DNA of 27,977 nt from an uncultured Eubacteriales bacterium. Lineage in GTDB: Bacteria > Bacillota > Clostridia > Oscillospirales > CAG-272. A model generated the notes under the pieces. That model searched no databases and had not been told where the DNA came from. It worked only from the letters and a program-made list of their open reading frames with translations. Location of the stretch: contig UQXK01000022.1 in NCBI GenBank assembly GCA_900544985.1, forward strand, positions 1 through 27,977, read 5' to 3'. Made by a program: the position numbers and the translations under genes. Shown one piece after another: positions 21,939 to 27,977 of the stretch (position 1 is its first letter; each line of letters opens with the position of its first letter).

Positions 21939-22646
21939 ATGTTTTTTCTGAAACTTAAAATTTTGGTGTGGAAAATACTCCGAAAGCTCGGACTTTCGAA
22001 GGGCGTATATTACATAAACGGAACGGAAACGCTTCCGCCGCCGATGAGCGCCGAGGAAGAGAGCGAGACTATCTCGCGTCTGGAAGAAGAGCCGGAGCTT
22101 CGGAAAAGGCTCGTCGAGAGAAATCTCAGGCTTGTCGTGTACATAGCGAAAAAGTTTGAAAACACGGGAATAGGAACGGAGGACCTTGTTTCTATCGGAA
22201 CGATAGGTCTTATAAAAGCGGCGAATACTTTTAAGGCTGAAAAAAACATTAAGCTTGCGACGTATGCTTCACGCTGTATCGAAAACGAGATACTCATGTA
22301 TATAAGAAAGACGAACGGGACAAGGGGTGAGCTTTCTTTCGACGAACCGCTCAATGTGGACAGGGACGGAAACGAGCTTCTTCTTTCGGATATTCTGGGA
22401 AGCGAAGCGGACAGCGTCGGCGCACGCCTTGAAAACGCAGAGGAAAAGAAGATCGTAGAGGACGCCGTGAGAATGCTTTCCGCGAGGGAAAGGGAGATAG
22501 TGGAGCTTCGCTTCGGTCTTGGCGGCAAAAAGGAACTGACGCAAAAAGAGACGGCAAAAGCGCTCGGAATATCGCAGTCGTACATATCGAGACTTGAAAA
22601 AAAGATAATAGAAAGGCTTAAAAAAGAAATTTCGGGGAAAATATGA
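21939..22646 (+). CDS. sigE: RNA polymerase sigma factor SigE, sporulation-specific pro-form
   Basis: It directs early mother-cell transcription. The first 30 residues are a hydrophobic and basic pro-sequence (MFFLKLKILVWKILRKLGLS), followed by YYINGTETLPPPMSAEEE, which matches the SpoIIGA cleavage region of B. subtilis sigma-E. Region 2 has RNLRLVVYIAKKFENTGIGT and LVSIGTIGLIKAANTF, then KLATYASRCIENEILMYIRK. Region 4 has LTQKETAKALGISQSYISRL. At 235 aa it is full length. ATG 21939 has TTGGAGG 5 nt before it; longer in-frame reading would overlap spoIIGA. It is co-transcribed with spoIIGA. No sigG gene follows, unlike in B. subtilis; the next gene is rpmE. Confidence 0.95.
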   Translation: MFFLKLKILVWKILRKLGLSKGVYYINGTETLPPPMSAEEESETISRLEEEPELRKRLVERNLRLVVYIAKKFENTGIGTEDLVSIGTIGLIKAANTFKAEKNIKLATYASRCIENEILMYIRKTNGTRGELSFDEPLNVDRDGNELLLSDILGSEADSVGARLENAEEKKIVEDAVRMLSAREREIVELRFGLGGKKELTQKETAKALGISQSYISRLEKKIIERLKKEISGKI

Positions 22647-22665
22647 TGTAATTTTAAAAAAACTC

Positions 22666-22694
22666 TTGCAAAACCGCAAATGATGTGATATAGT
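22666..22694 (+). promoter_or_regulatory. Sigma-A promoter of rpmE
   Basis: TTGCAA (22666-22671), a 17-bp spacer and TATAGT (22689-22694) give a leader of about 32 nt. The 8-bp palindrome GGTGCACC (22722-22729) overlaps the ribosome binding site. Confidence 0.85.
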
Positions 22695-22732
22695 ATATGG
22701 TACGTGAATATGTTTAAGTGAGGTGCACCAAA

Positions 22733-22936
22733 ATGAAGGAAGGAATTCATCCCAACTACGTCGACGCAAAAGTTATTTGTGCTTGCGGCGAAGTTATAAA
22801 TACAAAATCAACAAAAGGCGATTACCGCGTCGAGGTTTGCTCGAAATGCCATCCGTTCTTCACAGGCAAACAGAAGTTTGTCGATGCAGGCGGACGTGTT
22901 GATAAGTTCAAAAAGCGTCTTGAAGGCAAGAAATAA
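22733..22936 (+). CDS. rpmE: 50S ribosomal protein L31, zinc-binding form
   Basis: This is a component of the large ribosomal subunit. The chain begins MKEGIHPNYVDAKVICACGE, and has CSKCHPFFTGKQKFVDAGGR. The cysteines (Cys16 and Cys18 in ICAC, and the CSKC pair) are those of the C+ form that binds zinc; this form is usually replaced by a C- paralogue in zinc limitation. It is 67 aa, normal length. The start at 22733 is supported by GAGGTG upstream and by the family N-terminus. It has its own promoter and a terminator-like hairpin downstream, so it is a single-gene unit. Confidence 0.97.
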   Translation: MKEGIHPNYVDAKVICACGEVINTKSTKGDYRVEVCSKCHPFFTGKQKFVDAGGRVDKFKKRLEGKK

Positions 22937-22959
22937 TTTTTGAATCTGTATTTTTAGAG

Positions 22960-23010
22960 TGAGCGTGAGAAACGGAGTCTTTTTCTGTTTGTCACGCTCT
23001 TTCTGTTTTT
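22960..23010 (+). terminator. Terminator after rpmE
   Basis: GAGCGTGA / TCACGCTC (22961-22968 and 22992-22999) is a stem with a 23-base loop that can fold further through AAAC/GTTT. It is followed by TTTCTGTTTTT. Confidence 0.65.
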
Positions 23011-23041
23011 ATTTTAAATTACGCGGATACGGAGGATTTTT

Positions 23042-24337
23042 ATGATTGAAGAAAATAATGTATTCGGTACGGACAAAGAAGTGCGCGCCGTTCTCGTCAC
23101 GCTGATACCGAAAGGTGCGGACGAACGCGAATATGATATCTCTCTTGACGAGCTTTCCCGTCTTGCGGATACCGCGGGCGCCGTCACTGTCGCGCGCCTT
23201 ACCCAGCAAAAGGAAAATCCCGATGTCAGAACTTATCTCGGAAAGGGAAAGATAGCAGAGCTTTCTGACCTTTGCCGGAAAAATGATATCGACGTTGTGA
23301 TTTTTGACGACGAGCTTTCGCCGTCTCAGATAAAAAATATAGAAAACGATATGGACATGGACATCAGGGTAATAGACAGAAGCATGCTTATACTCGATAT
23401 TTTCGCGCTCCATGCAGTAAGCGGAGAGGGAAAAAAGCAGGTAGAGCTCGCCCAGCTCAGATACACCGTTCCGCGCCTTACGGGCAAGGGAACGGAGCTT
23501 TCGCGTCTCGGAGGCGGAATCGGTACGAGAGGTCCCGGAGAGAGCAAGCTCGAAACGGACAGGCGTCACATAAAGCGCCGCATAAACGCGCTTGAAAACG
23601 ATATAAAGGAAATGGCGAAGAACCGTTCCACCATGAGAAGTCTGCGCGATAAATCCGGCATATTCAAATTCGCGATAGCAGGGTATACAAACGCGGGAAA
23701 ATCCACTCTTTTAAACAGGCTTACGGACGCGGGCATACTTGCGGAGGACAAGCTTTTCGCAACGCTCGATCCCACGACAAGAAAGTTCACTCTTCCGAGC
23801 GGAGACGATGTTCTTCTGACGGACACGGTAGGATTTATAAGAAGGCTCCCCCACCAGCTTGTGGACGCATTCAGATCGACGCTTGACGAAGTGGTTTACG
23901 CAGACGCGCTTATAATTATGATAGACGCTTCCGATCCGCAGGCGGATGTCGAATCCGAGGTATCGTTAAAACTTATAGAAGAGCTCGGTGCTTCCGATAA
24001 GCCTGTTATATACGTATACAACAAATGCGACAAAGCGGAAGCATTTACCCCGAAAACGCCGGTAAAGGACAGCTATTTTATTTCCGCTCTGGCAGGGGAC
24101 GGCGTTGACGCGCTTGTCAAAAGGCTTGAAGAAACGGCTCACAACGGTACGCGGGAGTATGTTCTCAATATCCCTCATTCGGACCTCGGAGTGCTTGGAC
24201 GTCTTTACGACAATACTGTCGTAAAATCCGTGGAATATACTGACTTCGGCGCTGTTGCGACTGTTGTTGCCGACAGAAAGAATGCGGGAGTTTTTGCAAA
24301 ATATATAGAGGAACGGGAAGAGAAAAGTGAGTCTTGA
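23042..24337 (+). CDS. hflX: Ribosome-associated GTPase HflX
   Basis: It binds the ribosome and splits stalled 70S particles. The N-terminal HflX domain carries TYLGKGKIAELSDLCRKNDI (about residues 64-83) and LGGGIGTRGPGESKLETDRR. The GTPase domain follows: G1 AGYTNAGKSTLLNRLTDAG, G2/switch FATLDPTTRKF, G3 DTVGFIRRLPHQLVDAFRST, and G4 VYNKCDK. Length (431 aa) is normal. GGAGG lies 6 nt before the ATG. The gene overlaps the start of the YigZ gene by 11 nt, which suggests coupling. Confidence 0.95.
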   Translation: MIEENNVFGTDKEVRAVLVTLIPKGADEREYDISLDELSRLADTAGAVTVARLTQQKENPDVRTYLGKGKIAELSDLCRKNDIDVVIFDDELSPSQIKNIENDMDMDIRVIDRSMLILDIFALHAVSGEGKKQVELAQLRYTVPRLTGKGTELSRLGGGIGTRGPGESKLETDRRHIKRRINALENDIKEMAKNRSTMRSLRDKSGIFKFAIAGYTNAGKSTLLNRLTDAGILAEDKLFATLDPTTRKFTLPSGDDVLLTDTVGFIRRLPHQLVDAFRSTLDEVVYADALIIMIDASDPQADVESEVSLKLIEELGASDKPVIYVYNKCDKAEAFTPKTPVKDSYFISALAGDGVDALVKRLEETAHNGTREYVLNIPHSDLGVLGRLYDNTVVKSVEYTDFGAVATVVADRKNAGVFAKYIEEREEKSES

Positions 24338-24968
24338 ACGTTTTAAAACAATAAAGCGCGGCGGTCATTCTTCTTTAACGGAGAAAAAATCCGTGTTTAT
24401 AGGCGACGCCGTTCATATTTCGAGCGAAGACGAAGCTAAAAAATTTATAGAAGAGAAGAGAAAGAGCTACCGCGATGCGCGACATGTCGTGTTTGCGTAT
24501 ACCGTCGGAAATACCGTTCGCTTTTCGGACGACGGAGAACCGCAGGGAACGGCGGGCTCTCCACTTCTCGACGTTATAAAGAAGAATGAACTTTCGGATG
24601 TTCTTATAACGGTTGTCCGCATATTCGGCGGTATACTTCTCGGTGCCGGCGGACTTACGAGAATGTACTCTTCCGCGGCGTCAAGCGCCCTTTCCGATGC
24701 AGAAGTCGCTTTTTTCGAACCGTATACGGAATATAAAATATCGGTTCCGTACGGGGAATACAGAAAACTCATATACGAAATAGAGACGGGCGGCGGGCGC
24801 GTTAGCTCTTCTTCGTTTGCGGAAAATGTGGAGATTTTGTTTTCTTCTCCGTCAAGAAACGGCGGCGCTCTTGTGTCACGTATAACTTCCGTGACAAACG
24901 GTAAAATCATTCCTCAAACCGAAAGGGAATATTTTGACGAATCCTACTTTTCTTTCGGAGAAAAGTAG
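24327..24968 (+). CDS. yigZ: YigZ/IMPACT family protein
   Basis: The protein has the IMPACT signature: DARHVVFAYTVGNTVRFSDD followed by GEPQGTAGSPLLDVI, then VRIFGGILLGAGGLTRMYSS. The C-terminal half is the RNA-binding-like DUF1949 domain. Length (213 aa) is usual. The start GTG 24327 overlaps the end of hflX. The family is conserved, but its bacterial function is uncertain (translation-related in eukaryotes). An unusual feature is that the last residues (SYFSFGEK) and the TAG stop are encoded inside the first hairpin of the composite repeat that follows (24943-24969). The true ancestral C-terminus may therefore have been replaced. Confidence 0.9.
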   Translation: MSLERFKTIKRGGHSSLTEKKSVFIGDAVHISSEDEAKKFIEEKRKSYRDARHVVFAYTVGNTVRFSDDGEPQGTAGSPLLDVIKKNELSDVLITVVRIFGGILLGAGGLTRMYSSAASSALSDAEVAFFEPYTEYKISVPYGEYRKLIYEIETGGGRVSSSSFAENVEILFSSPSRNGGALVSRITSVTNGKIIPQTEREYFDESYFSFGEK

Positions 24969-25325
24969 GCAAAAGAACTTTACACCGACTTACCTTTCTT
25001 TCGTAGAAAGGTAAGCCAAAGAACTTTACACCGATTACACCACTTTATTTGTACAAAGTTTTTGAGATTCCAAAGGACTTTTTACAAAAAGTCCTTTGTG
25101 TCCGGGTTTGGGGCGGACAGCCCCAACTTATAACGCAAACAAAAAAAACGCGGATTTCTCCGCGTTTTTTATTTTGTCAAAATGTGTTGGAACTGCGTTC
25201 CAAACCTCCTTTTCTTACCTTTCTTATAAGAAAGGTAAGCCAAAGAATTTCCCACCGACTACACCACTTCATTTTGGTGAAGCTTTTAAAAAAGTTCCTT
25301 GAAAATCCGCAAAACTTTCGCACCG
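24943..25325 (+). repeat. Composite hairpin repeat, copy B, with tandem palindromes
   Basis: It begins with two tandem 46-bp units, each a hairpin (24943-24969 and 24989-25015) followed by CAAAGAACTTTACACCGA. Then come CACCACTTTATTTG, hairpin AAAGGACTTTTT/AAAAAGTCCTTT (25071-25098), TTGGGGC/GCCCCAA (25108-25126), central terminator (25141-25172), and TGTTGGAACTGCGT. A third, perfect 26-bp palindrome is at 25214-25239. The tail AAAGTTCCTTGAAAATCC also matches copy A. This fills the gap between yigZ and the feo operon, again convergent genes. There is no coding sequence. Confidence 0.85.
25141..25172. terminator. Central terminator hairpin of repeat copy B
   Basis: AACGCGGA / TCCGCGTT with loop TTTC, flanked by A-run and T-run, can end transcription on both strands between the convergent yigZ and feo genes. 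The stem sequence differs from copy A but the position in the repeat is the same. Confidence 0.85.
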
Positions 25326-25348
25326 GTTTGTGAGAAAAAAGAGCTTAT

Positions 25349-25519
25349 TTATTTTTCCCCGGATTTATCGTCCCCGTCCTTTTTTCGCTTGCCGCACGAA
25401 GAACAGTCTCCGGAGCACCCGGAGCAGCCTCCGCGGCGATTGTATCTTACAGTGGATATCACCGCAAGCACAAAGAGAAGCGCGACTATTCCTATAACAA
25501 TATAATCGCCTACACTCAT
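25349..25519 (-). CDS. FeoB-associated Cys-rich membrane protein, 56 aa
   Basis: This is a small gene found by reading the minus strand next to feoB. It encodes one membrane helix (IVIGIVALLFVLAVISTV, residues 7-24), then RYNRRGGCSGCSGDCSSCGK with four cysteines in CxxC-x3-CxxC spacing, and a charged Lys/Asp tail. This matches the FeoB-associated Cys-rich family, thought to assist FeoB in ferrous iron uptake, perhaps by binding metal at the membrane. The start codon (25519) follows GAGGTG, which overlaps the TGA stop of feoB, so translation is coupled. The copy B repeat begins shortly downstream and would end the transcript. Confidence 0.9.
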   Translation of the reverse strand: MSVGDYIVIGIVALLFVLAVISTVRYNRRGGCSGCSGDCSSCGKRKKDGDDKSGEK

Positions 25520-25528
25520 TATATCACC

Positions 25529-27532
25529 TCAAAAAAGAGATATGAGAAGGTAAAACAGGAAAGAACATATCCACGCCACAACGCATTGGAATACACACAA
25601 AATCACAGCGGAAAGAGCAGATGTTTCTTTCTTCACCGCAGATATCGCCGCAACGCACGGCGTATAAAGAAGAGTGAAAACAAGGAAACTGAGCGCCGAT
25701 TTTACGGTAAATATCGTTCCGAGCACTGCCCCGGAAAGCCCTACTATATTCGTTCCGAGAAGTACCGCCATAGTTCCGACAACGGCTTCTTTCGCGGTAA
25801 ATCCCGCAATGAGCGCCGTCGCGGCACGCCAATCCCCGAATCCGAGCGGTTTGAATATCGGAGAGATGAACTTGCCTATCATGGCAAGCATGCTGTTCGC
25901 GCTGTCGGAAACAACATTGAATCTGAAATCAAATGTTTGCAGGAACCAGATAATTATCGTCGCAACAAATATAACGGTAAACGCCTTTTGCAGGAAATCC
26001 TTTGCCTTGTCCCATATAAGATGAGCCACGCTCTTCGCGCTCGGCATACGGTAGTTCGGAAGCTCCATTACGAACGGAACGGGTTTTCCGCGGAATTTCA
26101 CCGCTTTCAATATAAGCGCCACGATAATACCTATTATTATACCCAAAAGATATATTCCCATCATAACAAGCGCACGGTATTTCGGGAAAAACGCCGCCGC
26201 AAATGCGCCGTATATCGGAATTTTCGCAGAGCAGCTCATAAACGGCGTGAGCATTATCGTCATCTTTCTGTCGCGCTCGGAGGAGAGCGTTCTCGCGGAC
26301 ATTATCGCAGGAACGGAACAGCCGAATCCTATCAGCATAGGAACTATGCTTCTTCCCGAAAGACCGATCTTGCGAAGCAGTTTATCCATAACAAATGCGA
26401 TACGCGCCATGTATCCGCTGTCCTCCAAAATAGAAAGGAAGAAGAAAAGCACAACTACGATCGGCAAGAAGCTGAGAACAGAGCCTACACCGGCAAAAAC
26501 GCCGTCCACGATAAGGCTTTTTACAACGGGATTTATACCATAGGAATCAAGCCCGTTTGCCACAAGCACGGTAAGCGAATCTATGCCGCGGCTCAAAAGG
26601 TCGGACAAAAATGCGCCTATTACGTCAAAGCTCAAAAAGAAGACAAGAAGCATTATACCTATAAATATCGGAATTGCGAATATTTTATGCGTCAAAACCT
26701 TGTCTATCTTTACGCTTCGTATATGTTCTTTTGATTCGTGACTCTTTACAACGGTGTCGGCACATACTTTTTCTATAAAAGTGTACCTCATATCCGCAAT
26801 AGCGGCATATCTGTCCATACCGTGTTCCGTTTCCATTTCGGCAATACTGTGCCCGATAAGGTCAAGCTCGTTTTCATCAAGCCCGAGCTTCTCTTTTATC
26901 GGCTCGTCGCCCTCTATAAGCTTTGTGGCGGCAAAGCGCGAGGAAACTCCGGCATTCTGCGCATGGTCCTCTATTACGTGGCAGACGGCGTGTATACATC
27001 TATGTATAGGTCCGGATTCACAAAAGTCCGTAACCGCAGGCATAACGCGATTTTTCGCAGTCTTTTCCATTTTGCTTATAAGCTCCGCAATTCCCTCGTT
27101 TTTGGAAGCGGAAATGGGAACTACCGGGATACCGAGATTTTTCGAAAGCCCGTCTATATCTATCGTGCCGCCGTTGTTTCTTACCTCGTCCATCATATTA
27201 AGGGCAAGAACCATAGGTATCTTCATCGACAAAAGCTGCAATGTAAGATACAGATTTCTCTCTATATTCGTAGCGTCAACGATATTAAGTATAGCGTCAG
27301 GCTTTTGATTGATTATAAAATCGCGCGTCACTATTTCCTCGCTCGTATAAGGGCGCATAGAATAAATGCCCGGAAGGTCTACGACAGTGCAGTCTTTAAG
27401 TCCTCTTACCGCGCCGGACTTTGAATCCACCGTCACTCCGGGGAAATTTCCTACGTGTTGATTGGACCCTGTAAGCTGATTAAAGAGAGTTGTCTTACCG
27501 CAGTTCTGGTTTCCCACAAGTGCAAATACCAT
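25529..27532 (-). CDS. feoB: Ferrous iron transporter FeoB
   Basis: It imports Fe(II) across the membrane and has an N-terminal G domain. G1 is GNQNCGKTTLFNQLTG (residues 7-22), G3 is DLPGIYS, and G4 is NMMDE. A helical spacer follows (about 170-275). The membrane domain starts near residue 280 with FAIPIFIGIMLLVFFLSF. Gate motifs include LIGFGCSVPAIMSART and LTPFMSCSAKIPIYGAFAA, both with the conserved Cys residues. The C-terminus repeats hydrophobic segments ending LFYLLISLF. At 667 aa it is of typical length and intact. It starts 2 nt after the feoA stop and is followed by the Cys-rich gene. Confidence 0.96.
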   Translation of the reverse strand: MVFALVGNQNCGKTTLFNQLTGSNQHVGNFPGVTVDSKSGAVRGLKDCTVVDLPGIYSMRPYTSEEIVTRDFIINQKPDAILNIVDATNIERNLYLTLQLLSMKIPMVLALNMMDEVRNNGGTIDIDGLSKNLGIPVVPISASKNEGIAELISKMEKTAKNRVMPAVTDFCESGPIHRCIHAVCHVIEDHAQNAGVSSRFAATKLIEGDEPIKEKLGLDENELDLIGHSIAEMETEHGMDRYAAIADMRYTFIEKVCADTVVKSHESKEHIRSVKIDKVLTHKIFAIPIFIGIMLLVFFLSFDVIGAFLSDLLSRGIDSLTVLVANGLDSYGINPVVKSLIVDGVFAGVGSVLSFLPIVVVLFFFLSILEDSGYMARIAFVMDKLLRKIGLSGRSIVPMLIGFGCSVPAIMSARTLSSERDRKMTIMLTPFMSCSAKIPIYGAFAAAFFPKYRALVMMGIYLLGIIIGIIVALILKAVKFRGKPVPFVMELPNYRMPSAKSVAHLIWDKAKDFLQKAFTVIFVATIIIWFLQTFDFRFNVVSDSANSMLAMIGKFISPIFKPLGFGDWRAATALIAGFTAKEAVVGTMAVLLGTNIVGLSGAVLGTIFTVKSALSFLVFTLLYTPCVAAISAVKKETSALSAVILCVFQCVVAWICSFLFYLLISLF

Positions 27533-27534
27533 AT

Positions 27535-27762
27535 TTATTCACACTCCTCGATCTCTATTTTTTCGGCATCGTCAAGGCGAAGCGTAAGTTCGTATCCGCG
27601 TATATATATTTCTATCGGATCTCCCATAGGTGCCACCTTTCTTACCGTAACAACAGTGCGCGGAACAAGCCCCATATCGAGAAGCCTGAATCTGAGCTCT
27701 CCTTCTCCGCCTACCGCCGTTATCTTCGCTTTTTTCCCTATCGGAAGTTTGTCAAGCGTCAT
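27535..27762 (-). CDS. feoA: Ferrous iron transport protein FeoA
   Basis: This is a small SH3-like cytoplasmic protein of 75 aa that works with FeoB. The chain MTLDKLPIGKKAKITAVGGE is followed by LRFRLLDMGLVPRTVVTVRK and VAPMGDPIEIYIRGYELTLR, the family pattern. AAAGGAT lies about 11 nt before the ATG. It is the first gene of the feo operon, with a promoter at 27812-27840. It lies 2 nt before feoB, so translation is coupled. Confidence 0.95.
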   Translation of the reverse strand: MTLDKLPIGKKAKITAVGGEGELRFRLLDMGLVPRTVVTVRKVAPMGDPIEIYIRGYELTLRLDDAEKIEIEECE

Positions 27763-27792
27763 TTATATCACTTATCCTTTCACCGGATATTT

Positions 27793-27840
27793 ATTTATCA
27801 TTTTGGTATTTATCATACCACCACATGTCGAAAAAATCAA
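27793..27840 (-). promoter_or_regulatory. feo promoter with a 9-bp direct repeat, possible iron operator
   Basis: TTGATT (27840-27835), a 17-bp spacer and TATGAT (27817-27812) form the promoter. Two copies of ATGATAAAT (minus strand; 27816-27808 and 27801-27793) are spaced 15 bp apart and cover the -10 box and the start of transcription. They could bind an iron regulator of the Fur or DtxR type, but the match to known boxes is only partial. Confidence 0.7.
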
Positions 27841-27873
27841 TAATTTACACCAATATATAATAAAAACCTTTAT

Positions 27874-27977
27874 TTTCCAAGAACTTCCAACCGAATATAC
27901 CAATTTATTTTAATAAAGCTTTTGAGATTCCAAAGGACTTTTCACGAAAAGTCCTTTGTGTCGGGGTTTGGGGCGGA
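27874..27977 (+). repeat. Composite hairpin repeat, copy C, cut by window end
   Basis: It begins near CCAAGAACTTCCAACCGA and matches copy B through CAATTTATTT, GCTTTTGAGATTCCAAAGG, the hairpin AAAGGACTTTTC/GAAAAGTCCTTT (27931-27958) and GTGTCGGGGTTTGGGGCGGA. The starting palindrome is degraded or missing. It has the same orientation as copy B. It lies upstream of feoA, so the neighbour to the right is unknown. Confidence 0.8.

Noticed and set aside
25049..25333. 94-codon frame inside repeat copy B
   Set aside because: The frame runs through hairpins and a terminator; the same sequence recurs as non-coding repeat at 14.8 and 27.9 kb.
25586..26734. 382-codon open frame on the plus strand opposite feoB
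   Set aside because: It is an antisense shadow of feoB with unnatural composition (many Arg, His, Tyr, Lys) and no recognisable domain.

Overview
The window looks like the chromosome of an endospore-forming, Gram-positive anaerobe of class Clostridia (Oscillospiraceae- or Christensenellales-like). A narrower name is not supported. The reasons are the spoIIGA-sigE pair, a fused ispH-rpsA gene, a FeoB-associated Cys-rich protein, strong A/G-rich Shine-Dalgarno sites, and sigma-A type promoters. Host genes use AUA, AGA and AAA codons heavily. The left 7 kb (except an AT-richer insert) is more GC-rich and uses different codons, so it is foreign.

Region 1 (1 to about 7.2 kb) is the right part of an integrated mobilizable element; almost all its genes are on the minus strand. 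From the right end inward it carries a sigma-factor-like regulator, a small DNA-binding HTH protein, a conserved 99-aa element protein, a type II restriction-modification cassette (adenine methylase, endonuclease, 59-aa zinc-ribbon protein), a DUF3847-type protein, an oriT made of many small hairpins with an IncQ-like nick sequence, a MobA/MobL relaxase, a TnpW-like protein, and the N-terminal part of a large serine recombinase that runs off the left edge. No type IV secretion genes are visible, so the visible part fits an integrative mobilizable element. The relaxase has no ATG/GTG/TTG at its natural start and appears to begin at an ATC codon behind a strong ribosome binding site.

Region 2 (7.3-14 kb, minus strand) is one host operon: ABC-F protein, BaiN-like flavoprotein, cytidylate kinase, acyltransferase PlsC, and the IspH-ribosomal S1 fusion. 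It is driven by a near-perfect sigma-A promoter at 13952-13981.

Region 3 (14.2-17.3 kb) holds a ferritin-like diiron protein (+), a composite hairpin repeat, an unknown 554-aa membrane-anchored protein (-), and two tRNA genes (Gly-CCC and Thr-CGT, both -).

Region 4 (17.3-25 kb, plus strand) runs rsmA, murD, a PLP-dependent methionine gamma-lyase-family protein, spoIIGA, sigE, rpmE, hflX and a YigZ/IMPACT protein. SpoIIGA and pro-sigma-E form the mother-cell sigma activation module of sporulation.

Region 5 (25-28 kb, minus strand) is a ferrous iron uptake operon: feoA, feoB and the small Cys-rich feoB-associated gene, with a clear promoter and a 9-bp direct repeat that may be an iron operator.

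The most unusual non-coding signal is a roughly 300-bp composite repeat found three times (about 14.8, 24.95 and 27.9 kb, the last cut by the window end). It combines conserved hairpins with a central terminator whose stem sequence differs between copies while its pairing and position are kept. One copy supplies the stop codon of the YigZ gene, and another abuts the stop of the 554-aa gene.
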